A stretch of 64,000 nt of DNA from Streptococcus sp. 263_SSPC (lineage in GTDB: Bacteria > Bacillota > Bacilli > Lactobacillales > Aerococcaceae): assembly GCF_001071995.1 (NCBI RefSeq), contig NZ_JVNU01000021.1, forward strand, positions 20,929 through 84,928, in the 5' to 3' direction. A model generated the notes under the pieces. It saw nothing but the letters and a program-made list of their open reading frames with translations, was not told the DNA's origin and did not search any database. Numbering within the stretch: position 1 is the stretch's first letter; the number at the start of each line of letters is the position of its first letter. This document shows, piece after piece, positions 55,161-62,930 of the stretch. The translations under genes and the position numbers were made by a program.

Positions 55161-55574
55161 ATGCAAAAGACTATTATGAAAGACCCCCTCTTCCTAAGCC
55201 AAAAATCAACGGCTGCCGATCCGAAAATAGACGCGCAAGTGGTCCGCGACCTGCAAGATACGCTTCGTGCGAACCGAGAGCGCTGTGTAGGGATGGCGGC
55301 GAATATGATTGGCGTGAAGAAAAACATTATTATTGTAGCGATTGGACCGATGGATTTGGTGATGCTGAACCCGCGTATTACGAAAAAGCAGGGGCCATAT
55401 GAAACGGAAGAAGGATGTCTGAGCCATACGGGCACGAAGAAGACGACGCGCTACCAAACGATTGAAGTCGCCTACACCGACCCGAGCGGCAAGAAGCATA
55501 CTGGAACGTTCACCGACTTCACAGCGCAAATCATCCAACATGAGATCGACCATTTAGATGGGATTCTTATATAA
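55161..55574 (+). CDS. def: Peptide deformylase-like protein with altered motif 1
   Basis: 137 residues. Motif 2 EGCLS (84-88) and motif 3 HEIDH (127-131) supply the metal ligands Cys86, His127 and His131 and the catalytic Glu128. Motif 1, normally GxGxAAxQxG, reads GMAANMIG (44-51), with Met in place of the conserved Gln. Such short type-III-like deformylases occur beside a normal def in Lactobacillales and may have weak or different activity. It starts 12 bp after tetR with AAAGGAG. Its stop codon touches repeat G. Confidence 0.85.
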   Translation: MQKTIMKDPLFLSQKSTAADPKIDAQVVRDLQDTLRANRERCVGMAANMIGVKKNIIIVAIGPMDLVMLNPRITKKQGPYETEEGCLSHTGTKKTTRYQTIEVAYTDPSGKKHTGTFTDFTAQIIQHEIDHLDGILI

Positions 55575-55765
55575 ATACGATTACTTCAATCCTTGCGGAT
55601 TGTTTCATCATAGCTGTAATGGGGCAACGGCTTGAGCCTTATGTCTCAAGCTCTACCAAGCTTCAAACTGACTCTACGGGCTTCACCCTAGAGTCAGTAA
55701 TTCACATTGGTTGCTATCCCCCATTACTGCTACGATGAATCCGCAAGATTTCCGTAATCGTATTT
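55573..55765 (-). repeat. Long-palindrome repeat, copy G
   Basis: Outer arms AAATACGATTAC (55573-55584) and GTAATCGTATTT (55754-55765) match exactly; TTGCGGAT/ATCCGCAA, TCATAGC/GCTACGATGA and GTAATGGGG/CCCCATTAC follow inward. On the minus strand the core is AATGTGAATTAC, hairpin 1 CTGACTCTA/TAGAGTCAG, GTTTGAAGCTT, hairpin 2 GCTTGAG/CTCAAGC with loop ACATAAGG, then CCGTTGC. It begins inside the def stop region, antisense to def, with no other terminator. Confidence 0.85.
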
Positions 55766-55893
55766 TAGTGCGCTTCTAAATGAACGAGGATGTTGGCTTG
55801 TGCCGAGAAGGCGGGACTGCTCCTTGCGACGGTGGTGTAGTCCACTTCTTCGTTTCGTATAATAAGAAAAAGAAAAAAAGAAAGAGAAAAGGG

Positions 55894-55924
55894 TTGACCC
55901 TGACGTAACGTAATAGGTTACACT
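55894..55924 (+). promoter_or_regulatory. MerR-type promoter of the tipA-like gene
   Basis: TTGACC (55894-55899) and TACACT (55919-55924) are 19 bp apart, the over-long spacer typical of MerR-regulated promoters. The spacer carries the dyad GTAAC-N7-GTTAC. This predicts autoregulation by DNA untwisting. Confidence 0.82.
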
Positions 55925-55947
55925 GTCTAGTGTTAGGAGTTGAGGTT

Positions 55948-56688
55948 ATGTATTTAATCAAGCAAGTGAGTGAAATCAGTGGTGTATCGGTGCGCACTTT
56001 ACATCACTATGACGAAATTGGATTGCTTTCCCCGAAGAAACAGGAAAATGGATATCGCTACTACAGTGACGAGGAGCTTTCCCAATTGCAGACAATTCTC
56101 TACTATAAATATTTGGGATTTTCGCTGAAAGAAATTAAGTCCCTGATGACGCAGAACGAGAATGATCTGTTGCCACACTTAAAACATCAGTTGAATTTAA
56201 TGCAGAAAGAAAAAGACCGTCTTCTAACATTAATCGACACATTAGAAAAGACGATTGCGTCTACGGAAAGGAAAATGACGATGACAACCGAAGAAAAATT
56301 CAAAGGGTTCACCTTCAAGGATAACGAGAAATATAAACAAGCTGCGACTGAAAAATACGGTGAAAGCGTGATGAACGAGGCCGAAGCAAAACAAAAAGGC
56401 AAAGAAGAAATCGTAGCGGACGGCTTCAATAAAATCTTCTTCGCATTCGCAGAGAATATCGAAAAAGGCCTTCCTACAACAGCTGCCGAAAACGTGGACT
56501 TAGCCAAACAACTGCACCACCACATGTGCACTTACGCCTTCGACTGCTCAATCGATGTCTTCTCAAGCATCGGATTCGGCTACGCGCAAAACGAAGAGTT
56601 CAGAACGAACCTCGATAAATACGGCAAAGGCGTTGGCCAGTACGCTTGCGACGCGATTCAAGCCTATGTCGCACAGGAGAGAAAATAA
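55948..56688 (+). CDS. MerR-family regulator with TipAS ligand domain
   Basis: 246 residues. N-terminal winged HTH (MYLIKQVSEISGVSVRTLHH, YDEIGLLSPKKQENGYRYYS), a coiled-coil dimerisation helix (about 80-115), and a C-terminal TipAS domain (about 120-246, FAENIEKGLPTTAAENVDLA, HHHMCTYAFDCSIDVFSSIG) that binds thiopeptide-like or other drugs. The start is the ATG at 55948 behind TTAGGAG; a GTG six codons earlier is at the predicted transcription start. Similar to Mta/TipAL, but no efflux gene follows. Confidence 0.9.
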   Translation: MYLIKQVSEISGVSVRTLHHYDEIGLLSPKKQENGYRYYSDEELSQLQTILYYKYLGFSLKEIKSLMTQNENDLLPHLKHQLNLMQKEKDRLLTLIDTLEKTIASTERKMTMTTEEKFKGFTFKDNEKYKQAATEKYGESVMNEAEAKQKGKEEIVADGFNKIFFAFAENIEKGLPTTAAENVDLAKQLHHHMCTYAFDCSIDVFSSIGFGYAQNEEFRTNLDKYGKGVGQYACDAIQAYVAQERK

Positions 56689-56691
56689 AAC

Positions 56692-56732
56692 AAAAGAGGA
56701 GTAAGACTGCTGTCCTACTCCTCTATTTTTAT
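56692..56732. terminator. Terminator between merR and yaaA
   Basis: An AGAGGAGTA/TACTCCTCT stem has A's on the left and ATTTTT on the right; it can end both convergent transcripts. Confidence 0.88.
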
Positions 56733-57442
56733 CTCACAAATACTAATTTTTCTGGCGTTGACAGTTCCGCGTCAAACGTAAATCCGTCTTCGCTAAAAGC
56801 CTCCAGCTGCTTCACGTCCGCTACTTGTTCGCGCATGGCAAAACCCACTAGCAACCCACGCCCTTTTTTCGACGTCGTAGAGTGTTGTTTCAACGTTCCG
56901 TCTTTACGCTCGTAAAATTCCACGTCCACCCAGTTGTAACGCGAGCGGTCGAGTAACGTGCTGAACTCATCACTGGCACAGTTGACCACCGTTTCGCCTT
57001 CTTCGAACAACTCGGCCCACTCCGATTTCCAGTAAGCCTTCAAGCTCTTCCCGTCCACGCGCAATGGTCTCAGCATATCCAAACGGTACGGCTTCACAAA
57101 AGTATCCGGCGCCACAGCCCCATATAACGCAGACAAGATGCACACATGCTCGCTTCCATAGTCTAAGCCTTCTCTCCATCCCTCTACTTGCTTCAACCAG
57201 CGAAACGCCAGACCGTTATAGAGTTCAATGGCAGGCGTAGACTCTGCTACCTTCCACCCTTCGATGAACGCTTTGTTTTCGTCGAGTAACTTCCCTTTGA
57301 CCCCTAGCACATGAGAGAGGTCCTCTTCAGGCACCGCACGCACGGCTTCGACCACTTTTGCAGCAGCCGGGCTCACTTCCCAGTCACGTTCCTCCAATGC
57401 ATCACAATTCATTTCCTTTGCAGGCGATAGTATTAATTTCAT
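56729..57442 (-). CDS. yaaA: YaaA-family peroxide stress protein (UPF0246)
   Basis: 237 residues. The family opening MKLILSPAKEMNC and LYNGLAFRWLKQVE, CILSALYGAVAPDTFVKPYR, LVNCASDEFSTLLD-type VVNCASDEFSTLL are all present. In E. coli YaaA lowers free iron during peroxide stress. The start at 57442 has AAAGGAG 8 bp upstream; the open frame extends 19 codons more without support. With dps it makes a second oxidative-stress gene in this window. Confidence 0.9.
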   Translation of the reverse strand: MKLILSPAKEMNCDALEERDWEVSPAAAKVVEAVRAVPEEDLSHVLGVKGKLLDENKAFIEGWKVAESTPAIELYNGLAFRWLKQVEGWREGLDYGSEHVCILSALYGAVAPDTFVKPYRLDMLRPLRVDGKSLKAYWKSEWAELFEEGETVVNCASDEFSTLLDRSRYNWVDVEFYERKDGTLKQHSTTSKKGRGLLVGFAMREQVADVKQLEAFSEDGFTFDAELSTPEKLVFVR

Positions 57443-57550
57443 CTCGGCACTCCTTTTCATTGTCCCCCTTAGTGTACCGTACCCGCCGTATTTTGACAAA
57501 ATACAAGTCCCGTTTTATACTGATTACTATCAACCTTAACGGAGAATTCT

Positions 57551-57632
57551 ATGCCCAGATAAAATTCAAGACCCAAACAATGTACGTGCCCTCGTTGCAC
57601 TCGTTATCACATTTTTAATGATTATCGCTTAA
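57551..57632 (+). pseudogene. Frameshifted micro-ORF for a small membrane peptide
   Basis: GGAG, then ATG at 57551. In frame it stops after three codons, but dropping one C of the CCC at 57554-57556 gives a 26-residue peptide PDKIQDPNNVRALVALVITF ending LMIIA and a stop at 57630-57632. The C-terminal half is a membrane segment. It may be a decayed small gene or a sequencing slip. Confidence 0.4.
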
Positions 57633-57648
57633 ACAAGGAGGTCCTCAT

Positions 57649-57981
57649 ATGGGCTATGTATTCATCATCTTTTTTATTCTTAGCTTCTTTATCGTCATAT
57701 TCGCACTCTTGCATCTACTCGCAGGTGGCGCCGCTCTTCTAAAAGGAGACAAAACAACAGGAAACACCCTCGTTTTTGCTGGCGGACTTATCGCACTTCC
57801 TACAATCCCATTACTAGCAGTATTACCTGGAATCCCATTCCTTACATGGATCCTTGGGGCCACACTTTGCTGCGTGGGAGCATACAAGAACGGAAAAGAA
57901 AAAGGTAACATCAACAAATCACATCACGCTATCCGCATCACCATCGCAGTTCTTCTCACGCTTGGATTGGCGCTTGTTTAA
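57649..57981 (+). CDS. Small membrane protein of unknown function
   Basis: 110 residues with four hydrophobic stretches (about 3-30, 42-62, 64-80, 95-110) and a basic loop YKNGKEKGNINKSHH. AAGGAGG precedes the ATG at 57649. I do not recognise a family. It is followed by a strong bidirectional terminator and preceded by a frameshifted micro-ORF, so it is probably a single-gene unit. Another small hydrophobic protein (58608-58958) lies nearby, but the two share no clear motif. Confidence 0.65.
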   Translation: MGYVFIIFFILSFFIVIFALLHLLAGGAALLKGDKTTGNTLVFAGGLIALPTIPLLAVLPGIPFLTWILGATLCCVGAYKNGKEKGNINKSHHAIRITIAVLLTLGLALV

Positions 57982-57988
57982 TCAACAT

Positions 57989-58026
57989 CAAAAATAGCGT
58001 ACGGAAAATTCCGTACGCTATTTTCT
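57989..58026. terminator. Bidirectional terminator between convergent small genes
   Basis: A perfect 16-bp stem AAAATAGCGTACGGAA (57991-58006) with its complement (58009-58024) and a 2-base centre; A's on one side, T's on the other. Confidence 0.95.
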
Positions 58027-58028
58027 AT

Positions 58029-58442
58029 TTACCAAACCATTATAATTGTCCCGGTCGCAATCAGTGCACAACCAATCAAGGACTTCACCGTGAATGTATC
58101 ATGTAAGAAGAAAAAGGCTAATATCAACGTGAAGACGATACTCAACTTATCGACCGCTGCCACTTCCGTTACACTCCCCATCTGAAGCGCCTTGTAGTAA
58201 CACAGCCACGAAGCCCCCGTCGCAATCCCTGATAAAATCAAGAAGATCCAACTTTTTCGACTAATCTCAGAAAGCCCAGACTGATTATTCGTCACAAATA
58301 CCATCAGCCACGACATCACAACGACCACAACCGTGCGCACCGCCGTCGCCAAATTCGAGTTCACCCCATCAATCCCAATCTTCGCCAAAATCGACGTCAA
58401 CGCCGCAAACACTGCTGACAATAACGCAAATACAATCCACAT
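58029..58442 (-). CDS. Single-domain EamA/DMT transporter
   Basis: 137 residues with four or five membrane segments, one EamA domain (FALLSAVFAALTSILAKIGI at the start, GASWLCYYKALQMG in the middle). Family members with only one domain are thought to work as dimers, unlike the usual two-domain (about 300-residue) form. The start at 58442 gives the family-typical MWIVFALLSA; an ATG at 58463 with GAGGAAG upstream is an equal alternative. Substrate unknown. Confidence 0.8.
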   Translation of the reverse strand: MWIVFALLSAVFAALTSILAKIGIDGVNSNLATAVRTVVVVVMSWLMVFVTNNQSGLSEISRKSWIFLILSGIATGASWLCYYKALQMGSVTEVAAVDKLSIVFTLILAFFFLHDTFTVKSLIGCALIATGTIIMVW

Positions 58443-58607
58443 AACCCAGGACTCCTCTTTCATCAATTCTTCCTCTAGTATACCCCTACTTCCTCCTCGT
58501 TCCAAGCAGCAGTTCATTCAAACGTGTCTTATCCAACCATTTCCACTATAATAAAGACGAAGGTGTACTACCCCTTCGCATTATTTTACAAATTTGGAGA
58601 AATCATT

Positions 58608-58958
58608 ATGGTTATAACCTTTTTTATGTTCTTATTTTTGGGGTTTAATGTTTACTTCTTTCCTTTCTATCATATAGTGAGCGGGCTTAGAGCCATTTTT
58701 ATCCTCAGAAACCTGAAAGCCGGCCTTTGCCTCATTATTGGAGGTTTAATCCTTGCAGCAGTCGCTTATTACGGATTTTATACTTCCAAGACCTTTCCTT
58801 GGCTCAAACAAATCGCTGGCCTTCTCTGGCTTCTCGGAGGCATCCCATGCTATATTGGCATTTATTTGATTAACAAAAAAATAAACAAAGTAGCCCCAGT
58901 CGCATTTATCATTCGCACCATCTGCTTCTCCCTCGGACTCTCCGCTGTAATAAACTAA
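58608..58958 (+). CDS. Small hydrophobic membrane protein of unknown function
   Basis: 116 residues with three or four membrane segments (about 2-20, 38-55, 65-85, 95-115) and Lys-rich ends between them (NKKINK). GGAG lies 8 bp before the ATG at 58608; the open frame extends further upstream without support. No recognised domain. A TATAAT-like sequence at about 58545 could be its promoter. It is followed by a terminator. Confidence 0.6.
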   Translation: MVITFFMFLFLGFNVYFFPFYHIVSGLRAIFILRNLKAGLCLIIGGLILAAVAYYGFYTSKTFPWLKQIAGLLWLLGGIPCYIGIYLINKKINKVAPVAFIIRTICFSLGLSAVIN

Positions 58959-58967
58959 ATCTAATCC

Positions 58968-58998
58968 AACAAAGACTCGCTTGCGAGTCTTTTCCTAT
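58968..58998 (+). terminator. Intrinsic terminator of the small membrane gene
   Basis: AAAGACTCGC and GCGAGTCTTT pair around a 2-base loop, followed by TTTTCC. Confidence 0.9.
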
Positions 58999-59085
58999 TT
59001 CTAGCACCCTTTAAGCAGTTCCCAAAGTTTCAGCACCCCGTGTCGCGGATGTTCCGGTTGGTGACGAAGCAAATTTTAATCGTTC

Positions 59086-59499
59086 AAAAGCCAGACCCTC
59101 TCGTTTTTTGTAAATTTACATTGAATAGATTTATAACCCATTAACGAATTTATTTCTTTGGATTCTGCGAGAACTAGTTTGGAGGATAAACGAAAAGAAT
59201 CAGTTTATTGAAAGAATAGTGGGACTAAGCATTAAAACGAATTAGGGGACGTAGGAATTTATTCCGTACGTCCCCTTTGAGGCTTTAAAGGTGCAAGACC
59301 AAGGCTTGCACCGGTGCCCCACTATAACTCTTTCAATAATAAAACTGATTCTGAACTCATTTATCCGCCAATGCACTCATCTCTTCTTATCCAAAGAAAT
59401 AAAGCTTCGCTTTATCCTCTTTTTCATAAATCTATTCAATGTAAACTAAGCACACACAAAATTTTTGCACACAAAAAGCCGAGAGGGTTCTCGGCTTTT
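59086..59499 (+). repeat. Long-palindrome repeat, copy H (nested, about 414 bp)
   Basis: Inner unit 59195-59352: arms AGAATCAGTTTATTGAAAGA and its counterpart, ATAGTGGG/CCCCACTAT, hairpin 1 AGGGGACGTAGGAAT/ATTCCGTACGTCCCCT, TTTGAGGCTTT, hairpin 2 GGTGCAAG/CTTGCACC with loop ACCAAGG, CCGGTGC. Outside it the palindrome continues: a 15-bp perfect pair (59149-59163 with 59389-59403), a 20-bp perfect pair (59115-59134 with 59426-59445), and the outermost AAAAGCC...CCCTCTCG (59086-59103) against the mscL terminator (59480-59499). It is antisense to mscL. Nothing else is recognisable in 58999-59085. Confidence 0.88.
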
Positions 59500-59502
59500 C
59501 TC
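59470..59502 (-). terminator. Intrinsic terminator of mscL
   Basis: GCCGAGA (59478-59484) and TCTCGGC (59488-59494 region) pair, followed by UUUUUGUG on the minus strand, 8 bp past the mscL stop. It is also the right edge of palindrome H. Confidence 0.85.
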
Positions 59503-59507
59503 AACGA

Positions 59508-59888
59508 TTATTTGTTTGCTAATAAGTCGCGGATTTCTTTTAAGTAATCTTCTGCAGTTGGTGCAGCTGGAGCAGCTTCTTCAACTTGATCTTTCTTAGC
59601 TAATTCAGCAGCTTTGTTCATACCTTTAATGATTAAGAACAATACAGCACCTACGATTACGAAGTTGATAATAGCAGCGATGAAAGCACCGATACCGATT
59701 TGAGCAGAACCTAAACGGAATGAAACTGCTGCGATATCTCCTGTGTTTGCTACCATAGCGATGATTGGTGAAATGATATCTTTAACTAATGAATCAATGA
59801 TTGCTTTGAAAGCTCCACCGATGATAACCGCTACTGCTAATTCAACGATATTCCCGCGCATTAAAAACTCTTTAAACTCTTTTAACAT
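59508..59888 (-). CDS. mscL: Large-conductance mechanosensitive channel MscL
   Basis: 126 residues. The gate helix RGNIVELAVAVIIGGAF is at 11-27, followed by the periplasmic loop and second membrane segment (FIAAIINFVIVGAVLFLII) and a C-terminal Ala/Pro/Glu linker with bundle helix EDYLKEIRDLLANK. It opens under hypo-osmotic shock to release solutes. GGAGG-type site before the ATG. Length is normal. Confidence 0.97.
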   Translation of the reverse strand: MLKEFKEFLMRGNIVELAVAVIIGGAFKAIIDSLVKDIISPIIAMVANTGDIAAVSFRLGSAQIGIGAFIAAIINFVIVGAVLFLIIKGMNKAAELAKKDQVEEAAPAAPTAEDYLKEIRDLLANK

Positions 59889-59981
59889 AAATGTTTTCCT
59901 CCTTTGTTTTTTAGGTTAAATAATTACCTTCAATAGAATACTAAAATTAAAAGTAAAACTCAACTAAAAACATTCAGAAAT

Positions 59982-61103
59982 TTACACTTTTCGTACATAA
60001 TTTTGCGGAGTGTATTTTTCTACCGAAAATCCGACTTCTTCCCCTGCTGCCATGCGGGCCAAACATTCGCCAATCCAGACCCCACTTGTGAGCCCTGAAG
60101 AGCCTAAACCACTTGCTACAAAGGCATTTGTCGTGTTTGGTACTTCACCAAAGAACGGTAGAAAATCGGAAGTATACGCACGCGTTCCGACGCGCACGCC
60201 ACTACGTTTGGCATTTTTTAGACTTGGAAGACTCGCACACGCTTCTTCGTACATGCCGCCTAAGAGCTCTTCATCTGGAACCAAATCGAAACCTTGCGTA
60301 TTTTCATGAGTCGCTCCGACTAAAATTTTGCCATCCGAGAATGGGAGAATATCAATCTCACCGTGCAACATGCACACTGGCCATTTCGACGTATCTTCGG
60401 TCGTCTCCAAGGTTAGTTCAACCAACTGACCCTTTTGCGGACGCACATCCACGTAGTAGCCAAGCGGTTCGATGAGTTCCTTCACCCACGCACCACTAGA
60501 AAGGACCACCGCATCGAAGGCGTACACCTCTTCGCCAAGACGCACACGAACCTCTTCGCCAACAGCTTCAAGCGTTACTTTTTCACGAACCACACGAGCC
60601 CCGTTCTTTTTGGCCTGCTCTAATAGAAGCGTCACAAGCATCTCGCCGTCCACACGACCGCCACCGCTACAATATAGCGCACCATCTGGATTCGACCAGC
60701 CCGGTATCACTTGCGCCACGTCTTCTGGAGTGAGAGCATGCACCTCGCCAATCATCGGCGCATCCACACGTCGCTCCAGGGCCATTTCTTCGACCTTCGC
60801 CATTTGCTTTGCGGTATGCTTAAAAATATACGCCCCGACTTGTTCATACGGCAATTCACTGACGCCGTCTGCGCGCAGCTGATCCATTAACTGCGGATAG
60901 TACGCAGCCCCGTGTGATACGAGTTGGTACCAGTCTTTATTGCGGCGTTGCGACAACCATGGGCAAATAATCCCAGCAGCCGCCTTTGTTGCTTGGCCCA
61001 CGACCGCGTCAAATACCGTTACTTCGATTCCTTTTTTGCTGAGCTGATACGCCGCAGTCGCCCCGACAATCCCAGCCCCTACGATTGCTACTTTCTTCGT
61101 CAT
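59982..61103 (-). CDS. DadA/glycine oxidase-type FAD oxidoreductase
   Basis: 373 residues. N-terminal FAD loop GAGIVGATAAYQLSKKG (9-25), C-terminal PFFGEVPNTTNAFVASGLGS flavin motif. The middle has SGGGRVDGEM and RPQKGQLVEL, typical of the DAO superfamily of D-amino acid dehydrogenases and glycine oxidases. The start is the ATG at 61103; AGGAG lies 9 bp upstream and covers the earlier GTG. It begins 11 bp after the amidase stop, so the pair is an operon; a nitrogen-scavenging route from amides to keto acids is a reasonable guess. Confidence 0.82.
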   Translation of the reverse strand: MTKKVAIVGAGIVGATAAYQLSKKGIEVTVFDAVVGQATKAAAGIICPWLSQRRNKDWYQLVSHGAAYYPQLMDQLRADGVSELPYEQVGAYIFKHTAKQMAKVEEMALERRVDAPMIGEVHALTPEDVAQVIPGWSNPDGALYCSGGGRVDGEMLVTLLLEQAKKNGARVVREKVTLEAVGEEVRVRLGEEVYAFDAVVLSSGAWVKELIEPLGYYVDVRPQKGQLVELTLETTEDTSKWPVCMLHGEIDILPFSDGKILVGATHENTQGFDLVPDEELLGGMYEEACASLPSLKNAKRSGVRVGTRAYTSDFLPFFGEVPNTTNAFVASGLGSSGLTSGVWIGECLARMAAGEEVGFSVEKYTPQNYVRKV

Positions 61104-61114
61104 CTTCTTCACTC

Positions 61115-62581
61115 CTAGCTGAAGTCTCTTGTTTCAAATTGCCCTTCTCGTTCAAACCACTTGGCCACCGTTAATAATAGTGCCTCTTTCCCGCGCGCTG
61201 CCATTAACTGTACGCCGATTGGAAGTCCTTTTTCGGTTAAAAAGACCGGCAAACTAATCGCGGGTGCGCCTGTAATATTGGATAATTGCGTAAACGGTGT
61301 CAGCGCAAGTGTTCGGTCAAACATGCGCCAAATCACGCTTTGTTGTTCCGGCACACTTAGTTCATCCATAAGCTCCAACGCTTGTCGCACCGATTCTTCC
61401 ATCGGGAATTGCCTATGAAGCGGAGCCACGTCGCTCACACTCGGCGTTAAAATTAAATCGTACTGCTCATGCACCTTTTCCATCGCATGCGCATACGTGT
61501 CCCATTTCGACAGCGCAGCGCTATAATCTTTTGCTAAAATACGTTCCCCAGACTGGTAAATCCCCCACGTCATGAGTTCCATATCGTCTTTCGTGAACTT
61601 ACGGCCAAAACTTGCCTCCATGCCTTGGAACATCGCCGCCGTCTCCACACTATTCATCACATAGTAGTTCTTCATCACTTCTACGCCGTCAACGGGCCAG
61701 CCAATCGGTTCGACCACACAGCCAAGTCCCTCAAGGAAATTCACGGCCTTACGAAGCGCCGCCTTAGCTTCCGGAGCGACAAAGCTTTCAATAGGAGACT
61801 TCTCAATCATACCTACTCGAAGCGGACGGTTAGGAAGAGTGTCCCAGTCTTTAATAAGCGGTGTTAAAAATGGACTATCCTTTTGCTCGACTTGCATCCA
61901 CTTCAACAACTCGCGGGTATCACGGACCGTCTTCGTCATCGCAAAATTCACCGAAGCGCCTTGCCAGCCACGATAGCTACCAGGACCGACCGGAATGCGA
62001 CCACGACTCGGCTTCAACCCAATGAGACCCGTAAAGCTCGCCGGAATCCGAATCGATCCACCACCGTCACTCGCCCCCGCAATCGGAACGATGCCACCAG
62101 CCACAGCAGCAGCCGCACCACCGCTAGACCCACCGGCATTGCGATTCAGGTCATACGGATTATTCGCAGGACCCCAGAGTTGCGGCTCTGTCATATTCTT
62201 AAAGCCGAATTCCGGCGTATTCGTACGTCCCACGACGATAAAACCAGCTGCTTCCAAACGCTTCACGAAGTTATCCGTGCGGCTCACTGGAATTCCCTTC
62301 AAGAGCTTACTTCCCGCGCTCGACGGTTCCCCTGCTTGATTTTGCCCGAGGTCCTTCAAGAGAAACGGTACCCCACCAAACGGCAGCCCTTCAAACGAAC
62401 GCGACTCAGCTTCTTCTAGCGCGCGCTCCGCCTGCAAGTGCACAACCGCATTTAGGCTTGGATTTCGTTGTTCAATTTTCTCTAATGTCTCTTGGACTAA
62501 TTCCTTTGGAGATACCTCGCCACTAGCGACGGCCTCTCTCATCTCGATGGCGTCTTTCCACATAGTTTCACGTCCCTTCAT
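61115..62581 (-). CDS. Amidase signature-family enzyme
   Basis: 488 residues. The Ser-Ser-Lys triad is in place: Lys76 (FLLKDLGQ), Ser152 ([14 protein letters not shown]) and Ser176 (DGGGSIRIP), matching GatA spacing. A stand-alone cytosolic amidase rather than GatA, as no gatC or gatB is nearby. It may hydrolyse amides of amino acids or small acids. Start choice: ATG at 62581 behind AAGGAAG; ATG at 62563 is the alternative and gives the classical [19 protein letters not shown] start. It is first of a two-gene operon with the FAD enzyme. Confidence 0.88.
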   Translation of the reverse strand: MKGRETMWKDAIEMREAVASGEVSPKELVQETLEKIEQRNPSLNAVVHLQAERALEEAESRSFEGLPFGGVPFLLKDLGQNQAGEPSSAGSKLLKGIPVSRTDNFVKRLEAAGFIVVGRTNTPEFGFKNMTEPQLWGPANNPYDLNRNAGGSSGGAAAAVAGGIVPIAGASDGGGSIRIPASFTGLIGLKPSRGRIPVGPGSYRGWQGASVNFAMTKTVRDTRELLKWMQVEQKDSPFLTPLIKDWDTLPNRPLRVGMIEKSPIESFVAPEAKAALRKAVNFLEGLGCVVEPIGWPVDGVEVMKNYYVMNSVETAAMFQGMEASFGRKFTKDDMELMTWGIYQSGERILAKDYSAALSKWDTYAHAMEKVHEQYDLILTPSVSDVAPLHRQFPMEESVRQALELMDELSVPEQQSVIWRMFDRTLALTPFTQLSNITGAPAISLPVFLTEKGLPIGVQLMAARGKEALLLTVAKWFEREGQFETRDFS

Positions 62582-62803
62582 GTCTTCCTTATTGTACAGT
62601 GAAACGGAAAGTCGGTAAAGGCTCACGCAGCAGGGACCTCATCGCGTACGACAGAAAGCACTAGAATTTTTTGGAAATAAATTCGGGAAAACAACCTTTG
62701 TTGCCGTTTACTCCTGAGTTTTTCATCGCATTTTTGGGAATTGAATAAAATATGAAAAAATTATTGAGAAATATATAAAAATTGGTAGTAAAAATTTATA
62801 TTT

Positions 62804-62896
62804 GTGATATAATGATACATATAAAATATACCGAGAACAGTAACTAGACGGCTTTTAGTAAGGGTTGCTCTATTTTTTTGGAGATTTTAGTTACTT
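62804..62896 (+). promoter_or_regulatory. Promoter and structured leader of the adhesin
   Basis: TGA-TATAAT (62805-62813) is an extended -10, giving a leader of about 110 nt. In it AGTAACTA (62839-62846) pairs with TAGTTACT (62888-62895), directly followed by TTTTTT, so an attenuator-like terminator is possible before the gene. The stretch 62630-62800 is A/T-rich with no gene visible. Confidence 0.55.
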
Positions 62897-62930
62897 TTTT
62901 CACAAATTAATACCTTTAGGAGGAAAAATA

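Noticed and set aside
61883..62419. 178-codon plus-strand open frame
   Set aside because: Antisense shadow of the amidase gene; very Arg/Thr-rich and without a ribosome site.
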